Shown here piece by piece: positions 13,668 to 16,882 of a DNA stretch of 16,882 nucleotides; the first letter of the stretch is position 1; the number at the start of each line of letters is the position of its first letter. The position numbers were made by a program, and so were the translations under genes. Under the pieces are notes generated by a model, which had not been told where the DNA came from, searched no databases, and saw nothing but the letters and a program-made list of their open reading frames with translations. The DNA is taken from contig CAYWOO010000047.1 in NCBI GenBank assembly GCA_964458665.1, forward strand, positions 1-16,882, given 5' to 3'. This DNA is from JANXYW01 sp964458665 (GTDB lineage: Bacteria; Chloroflexota; Dehalococcoidia; DSTF01; JACRBR01).

Positions 13668-14015
13668 TCAGACCCACAACTCGTTGCCGTCGATGTCGGT
13701 GACGCGGGCGTACGGTACGCCGGGCGCGTGCTCGCCGCGCTCGACGATCTTGCCTCCGGCGGCTTCGACATCGCGCACCACATCATCCTGTGCTACGGCG
13801 TGGTCGACGTGGAAGCCGACGGTCCGCGGCCCGCTGCCGGCGCTCGCGGGATCGAGAAGCAGGCCGAGTGCGCTATCGGTGCCTGGCAGCCCGACGAAGG
13901 CGATCTGTTCGGCGCGGAACACCTCCTCGAGCTGGAACGCGTCGCGATAGAACGCGACGGCGCGATCGAGATCGCGCACCGGGACGATGAAGCTGAGTGC
14001 GGTGATGCGTGCCAT
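13668..14015 (-). CDS. VOC-fold (glyoxalase/bleomycin-resistance/dioxygenase) protein
   Basis: The 115-residue single-domain protein opens with ITALSFIVPVRDLDRAVAFY, the classic first strand and helix of the vicinal oxygen chelate fold, and ends with ARVTDIDGNELWV, the last strand pair. Central strands FVGLPG, LGLLLD and VGFHVD are present. Members bind metals for isomerisation or dioxygenation, or bind drugs such as bleomycin without catalysis; the metal ligands here are not all clear, so no substrate is offered. The ATG at 14013-14015 has an excellent ribosome site, GAGGAGG, five bases away. It lies 29 bases after the HEPN-like gene and may share its transcript; uvrA then has its own promoter. 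Confidence 0.85.
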   Translation of the reverse strand: MARITALSFIVPVRDLDRAVAFYRDAFQLEEVFRAEQIAFVGLPGTDSALGLLLDPASAGSGPRTVGFHVDHAVAQDDVVRDVEAAGGKIVERGEHAPGVPYARVTDIDGNELWV

Positions 14016-14044
14016 CTGATCCTCCTCGGCATTATTCGTGCGAA

Positions 14045-14779
14045 TCAGTCGAACTCGCGAATCTTTCTCAACATCGTTCCGGATAGCGCCTCACTGTAAG
14101 CGAAGAGCAGGAGATTGGCTCGATGGAGCGCGCGGAACCAAGATCGTCGCCGTTGAACCTCCACAGCGCTCTTGAGTGGCCTAACCGAGGACTCCACGAA
14201 CTCCTCATCGAAAATGTTGACCGGGGCTGCGAGGATAGGTTCCCATTGATCTAGGAGTCCAGAGACCCCGCCACCCAGACCGTGTGCCAGGGGGTTGCGA
14301 ATCTTCGCTATGGGCTCCTTGAGCACTCGTACTTGCTCAGTGAGCTGACGCTCGAACATCTGCCACCTCGGATCCAATGGTCGAATCACCGAGCGGACGA
14401 TCTGCCTCAGCATTCGATCACACCGATCCATGAAGGCGTCTGTCTGGAATACCCACTGATCCAGATGATAGGTGAACCAGAAGGAACCGTCCGCCGACGA
14501 GACATCTCTTGTTTGCTTAAGGAGCCTATGGCAGTCGACCACCTTGCCCCGCGCATATTCAAAGTCGAAAAAGGCGGTCAGAAGCGCCGGCCAACGAGGA
14601 AGCGGCTTCTTGAGATGTGGGGCGGCCGCGAGGGTCGCAGAATCCAGTTCGCCCGTCTCTAGGAGAGCGTGGCGAAATTCCGATACGTAGCGTGGATATC
14701 GCTCCTCAAGGTCATGCCTAGCTGCTTCAACGATCCACTGCTTGAGATCCTCGTAGTCCCTGCTCGCTCTTCGCCTCAT
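14045..14779 (-). CDS. Uncharacterised helical protein with HEPN-type R-N-x3-H motif
   Basis: I do not recognise a named family for this 244-residue protein. It is predicted mostly helical, and the FTYHLDQWVFQTDAFMDRC helix (about 102-120) followed by KIRNPLAHG (R161, N162, H166) fits the HEPN pattern R-polar-x(3-5)-H. HEPN domains are often metal-independent RNases in toxin-antitoxin, abortive-infection and CRISPR systems. Hand counts on 14041-14100 and 14461-14520 both give 50% G+C, below the neighbours, suggesting a different origin. No partner antitoxin or nucleotidyltransferase gene is adjacent. The ATG at 14777-14779 lacks a well-spaced ribosome site (AGGAG is 12 bases off); TACGAT lies six bases before it. 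The HEPN call is by motif only and needs structure comparison. Confidence 0.6.
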   Translation of the reverse strand: MRRRASRDYEDLKQWIVEAARHDLEERYPRYVSEFRHALLETGELDSATLAAAPHLKKPLPRWPALLTAFFDFEYARGKVVDCHRLLKQTRDVSSADGSFWFTYHLDQWVFQTDAFMDRCDRMLRQIVRSVIRPLDPRWQMFERQLTEQVRVLKEPIAKIRNPLAHGLGGGVSGLLDQWEPILAAPVNIFDEEFVESSVRPLKSAVEVQRRRSWFRALHRANLLLFAYSEALSGTMLRKIREFD

Positions 14780-14785
14780 CCTACA

Positions 14786-14791
14786 ATCGTA
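14786..14791 (-). promoter_or_regulatory. -10-like TACGAT, six bases before the HEPN-like ATG
   Basis: The minus strand reads TACGAT, then TGTAGG, then ATG. The geometry equals that at hicB and the rRNA methyltransferase gene, consistent with a leaderless start. An overlapping TATAGG (14796-14801) is another possible -10. No -35 is clear. Confidence 0.35.
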
Positions 14792-14813
14792 CTCCTATAG
14801 ATGCGCAATCTAC

Positions 14814-15287
14814 CTACAGCGCCCGGGCCAGGATCAGCGCGTACGCGTCATTCCACGAACGTAGCTCCAGTTCGCGGAGGGGCACGAAGCCGCAACTCTG
14901 GTAGAAGGCGCGGGTGCCGGCGTAGTTGTCGGCGGCGTCTTCCGGCACGGATGGGCCGAGCGTGAGGACGCAGAGCATGCGGGTGCCGTCGCGTGCGAGA
15001 TCGCTTGCGGCGCGCTGGATGAGCCGGCGGCCAAGGCCGTGGCGGCGGTGATCGGCGTGCGCGGCCATCCACGTGATCTCGGCACTGAGCGGGCCGTGCC
15101 GGTCGATCGTGAGGAATGCTGCGACATCGCCGCCGATCATCGCGACGTAGCCGGGCTGCGCGCGCACGGCTGCGGCGCAGTCGCGCACGCCGTCGGGATC
15201 GCCGAAGAAGTACGGGAGGCTGGCGATGATCGCGTCGCAGGCGGGCGCGTCGTCGATGGTGAGGGGGCGGATCGTTACTGCAGTCAT
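14814..15287 (-). CDS. GNAT-family N-acetyltransferase (single domain)
   Basis: From the ATG at 15285-15287 the protein has 157 residues. It starts TAVTIRPLTIDDAPACDAI, has the central strand EITWMAAHADHRRHGLGRRL, where H-R-R-H-G-L-G is the acetyl-CoA pyrophosphate loop, and ends with GTRAFYQSCGFVPL, the usual last helix and strand. The acceptor is unknown; amines, amino acids and antibiotics are all used by relatives. The longer frame upstream of this ATG is rejected because the start overlaps the stop of the preceding GNAT gene by ATGA, giving tight coupling. It is the third gene of the methyltransferase operon. Confidence 0.87.
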   Translation of the reverse strand: MTAVTIRPLTIDDAPACDAIIASLPYFFGDPDGVRDCAAAVRAQPGYVAMIGGDVAAFLTIDRHGPLSAEITWMAAHADHRRHGLGRRLIQRAASDLARDGTRMLCVLTLGPSVPEDAADNYAGTRAFYQSCGFVPLRELELRSWNDAYALILARAL

Positions 15288-16072
15288 GGTGGCGGCCCCA
15301 CGCGTTCCGTGCCTACGACGAAGACGGTGTACGGCTGAGGATCGACAAATCCGAGCTGCAGGGCGAGCGCGGAAGACTCCAGATTGTGCGCGTCCCAACA
15401 CGGCTCGATGCCCTCGTCAAGGCAGTGCAGGATCATGGTCGCGGCAACGGCTCGGGCCAGGCCGCGACGCCGAAAGTCCCGGTGCGTGTCGATCTCGATC
15501 TCGAGCTTTCCGCCCGCGAGCGTGAAGGATGAGCATCCGGCGACGCACTGACCGTTGAACCAGGCGCCGAATCCGATGCCGTTCTCAAGATATCGCTCGA
15601 TCGTGCCGAAGTTCGCGACGAGATCCTTTTCGAAGGCCGCGAAGGCATGGACATCCGCCGGCGTCACCCGCCGAATCTCGAAGCCGTCAGGTATGGCGGA
15701 CGCCATCGCTTGCAGACGGTCGCCGTTCCATTCCGTCGGCGTTGGCGCGGCCATCCCCGTGCGCGCGCGCTCGTGCATGTCGTCGCCTAGCGTGGAGCGC
15801 ACGCGCTCGTCCCATGAGCCGCCGCCTGTCACGATCGTCCCACGGCGCGGCACCTGTCCCAGCGCCTCGTCGGCGGCGCGCGTGCGTGCATCGCCGGCGA
15901 TGAACCAGAAGTCGATATGGGCGAGCGCCACGGTGGGTGCATCGGCATCGTCGGCCCATGCGCGCCCGAATTCGCCCGAGAAGATGGCCTCTACGGAACC
16001 GTGCAAGCGCGTGGCGAAGCTGGCGAACATCGGGCGCAGGCGCGCGTGTTGCGTGGGGGTCAGCTCGATCAT
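15284..16072 (-). CDS. GNAT acetyltransferase, ZmaR/PF12746-like
   Basis: From the ATG at 16070-16072 (MIELTPTQHARLRPMF) the protein has 262 residues. The first half is a variable domain with an AHIDFWFIAGD segment; the second is a GNAT domain with EIEIDTHRDFRRRGLARAVA (acetyl-CoA loop R-R-R-G-L-A) and then CWDAHNLESSALALQLGF. This two-part arrangement is that of the GNAT_acetyltran family, which includes the zwittermicin A self-resistance enzyme ZmaR. Substrate unknown. It overlaps the methyltransferase stop at its start and the next GNAT start at its end, both by ATGA, so the three proteins are probably made in fixed proportion. Confidence 0.82.
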   Translation of the reverse strand: MIELTPTQHARLRPMFASFATRLHGSVEAIFSGEFGRAWADDADAPTVALAHIDFWFIAGDARTRAADEALGQVPRRGTIVTGGGSWDERVRSTLGDDMHERARTGMAAPTPTEWNGDRLQAMASAIPDGFEIRRVTPADVHAFAAFEKDLVANFGTIERYLENGIGFGAWFNGQCVAGCSSFTLAGGKLEIEIDTHRDFRRRGLARAVAATMILHCLDEGIEPCWDAHNLESSALALQLGFVDPQPYTVFVVGTERVGPPP

Positions 16073-16728
16073 GGCTGTCGGCTCACCGCCGCCTCGATGA
16101 GCACCGAACGCGGCGGCCGGCGGTGCGAGAGCTTCTTCGCCCACGTCGTCTCAATGGCTGCTACTTCGTCGGCGTCCATGTAGCGCGTTTCGGTGATCGT
16201 GATGGTGTGGCGGGCGAATGCTGGTGCGAGGGTTTCGCGGACGAAGTCTGGCGTGACGTCCGGGAGGTTGCGCACGTCGAGCGGCACCGGATCGTCGAAG
16301 ATTCGGGTGTTGAGGACGATGTGCAGCGCTGCACCGCGCCTCGCGAGCGACGCGAGGCCGGCGAGCACGGCGTCGTCGCCGAGGATGATGCCGCGCATGA
16401 GGCTGCCCCACGGCAGCGTGACGAATATTTCGTCGGCGATGCCCAGCAGTTCGACCGGGAGGCGTTCGATGCTGGCCGCCACGTAGAGCACGTTCGCCAG
16501 ACCGCCGCGCTCGGGCTTTCGCGCGGCCTTCGTCGACAGCTCGCGCATGTTCTCCGGAACCGGATCGATGCCGACGACGAAGCGATCGGGGTGTGCTACA
16601 CCGTATCGGTACGCCCAGCGCCCGTCGCCCGCGCCGACGTCGATCGTGACTCCAGCGTATGGCGCCCGCATCGCCGCGAATGTTGGTGCGTCGACTTCGG
16701 GTGTCTGTTTGCCACGAACGATGATCAT
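16069..16728 (-). CDS. Putative 16S rRNA (adenine1408-N1)-methyltransferase, KamB/NpmA family
   Basis: The 219-residue protein has the Rossmann SAM site TIDVGAGDGRW (28-38) and GIDPVPENM (53-61). The family block STKAARKPERGGLANVLYV (65-83), then LPWGSLMRG (105-113) and ETTWAKKL (193-200), follow. Trp107 and Trp196 fall where NpmA (W107, W197) and KamB hold the flipped A1408. Methylation at A1408 blocks kanamycin- and apramycin-type aminoglycosides. Family membership is strong; that it methylates A1408 and confers resistance is inference, since chromosomal relatives in non-producers are untested in most cases. It leads a three-gene operon with two GNAT enzymes. No Shine-Dalgarno is present; TACAAT lies six bases before the ATG. 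Confidence 0.8.
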   Translation of the reverse strand: MIIVRGKQTPEVDAPTFAAMRAPYAGVTIDVGAGDGRWAYRYGVAHPDRFVVGIDPVPENMRELSTKAARKPERGGLANVLYVAASIERLPVELLGIADEIFVTLPWGSLMRGIILGDDAVLAGLASLARRGAALHIVLNTRIFDDPVPLDVRNLPDVTPDFVRETLAPAFARHTITITETRYMDADEVAAIETTWAKKLSHRRPPRSVLIEAAVSRQP

Positions 16729-16734
16729 CGGGGC

Positions 16735-16740
16735 ATTGTA
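16735..16740 (-). promoter_or_regulatory. -10-like TACAAT, six bases before the methyltransferase ATG (leaderless)
   Basis: The minus strand reads TACAAT, then GCCCCG, then ATG, the same hexamer and spacing as at hicB. The upstream flank is a 9-bp repeat array, and the best -35 candidate there (TGCAAT) is too far and weak. Confidence 0.5.
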
Positions 16741-16753
16741 GACGGGGACGAAT

Positions 16754-16816
16754 CCACAGATTGCACAGATTGCACAGATTAGGTCGGGGAGGTTGGAACC
16801 GCAGATTACGCGGATT
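16754..16816. repeat. Degenerate 9-bp tandem repeat
   Basis: Three consecutive units (CCACAGATT, GCACAGATT, GCACAGATT at 16754-16780) are followed, after 18 bases, by two variant units (CCGCAGATT and ACGCGGATT at 16799-16816). A GAGGTTGGA word (16789-16797) sits between them and also occurs twice upstream of uvrA (13540-13548, 13554-13562). Such arrays recur in intergenic DNA of many environmental genomes. No coding role is seen. Confidence 0.7.
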
Positions 16817-16882
16817 TGATCGAATGCGTTGTGGTCGCCTTTTCCGGCACCGGCGGGCGTTCGCGCCTCACCCGGCCGTCGG

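Noticed and set aside
16754..16816. 9-bp repeat array as CRISPR or replication iterons
   Set aside because: Units are too short for CRISPR, and no replication gene or AT-rich unwinding region is nearby; the motif is of a common dispersed type.

Overview
The window is G+C-rich, densely packed bacterial chromosome carrying many four-base ATGA gene overlaps. Gene content and style suggest an environmental Chloroflexota-type bacterium: a DUF1028 protein, a secreted Pro-rich protein ending in a dockerin repeat, DinB/ClbS-type paralogues, an Eis-like acetyltransferase and a GrdB/PrdB-type selenoprotein. That placement is inference; no rRNA or other marker gene is present.

Left part (1-5069). The 3' end of a DUF1028 gene runs on + and meets a convergent minus-strand block across a perfect 24-bp palindrome. 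On the minus strand follow a secreted cohesin-like/dockerin protein with a Cys/Pro repeat linker, a membrane-anchored DUF4185-type beta-propeller protein, a HAD phosphatase broken by one in-frame TAG, and a SprT-type zinc protein that overlaps the HAD gene.

Middle (5070-8250). After about 420 bases of apparently non-coding DNA, a + strand gene is split by a TGA that is almost certainly selenocysteine. It has the sequence of a glycine/sarcosine/betaine/D-proline reductase selenoprotein B family member, reads through in frame for another 127 codons, and carries a bacterial SECIS-like hairpin directly after the TGA. An Eis-like GNAT enzyme follows on the same strand. Facing it is a hicB-hicA toxin-antitoxin pair on minus, whose hicA frame has lost its own stop and runs antisense into the Eis gene.

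Right-centre (8268-13667). One long minus-strand operon reads uvrA, a DUF5519 luciferase-domain gene, two tandem DinB/ClbS-like genes and a HAD phosphatase. The junctions are 4-base overlaps or an 11-base gap. A promoter upstream of uvrA overlaps a good match to the Gram-positive LexA (SOS) box, so the whole unit may be DNA-damage inducible. uvrA carries an in-frame palindromic repeat insertion and a basic tail built from a 75-bp duplication.

Right end (13668-16882), all minus strand: a VOC-fold protein, a lower-G+C gene with a HEPN-type R-N-x3-H motif, and a coupled operon of a KamB/NpmA-family 16S rRNA A1408 methyltransferase with two GNAT acetyltransferases. A degenerate 9-bp repeat lies upstream of it.

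Four genes without a convincing Shine-Dalgarno (DUF4185, hicB, the HEPN-like gene, the rRNA methyltransferase) each have a TAnnnT -10-like hexamer exactly six bases before the ATG. This suggests leaderless transcription. The most interesting items are the selenoprotein with its SECIS, this leaderless pattern, the putative SOS operon with DinB proteins, and the concentration of resistance-type genes.
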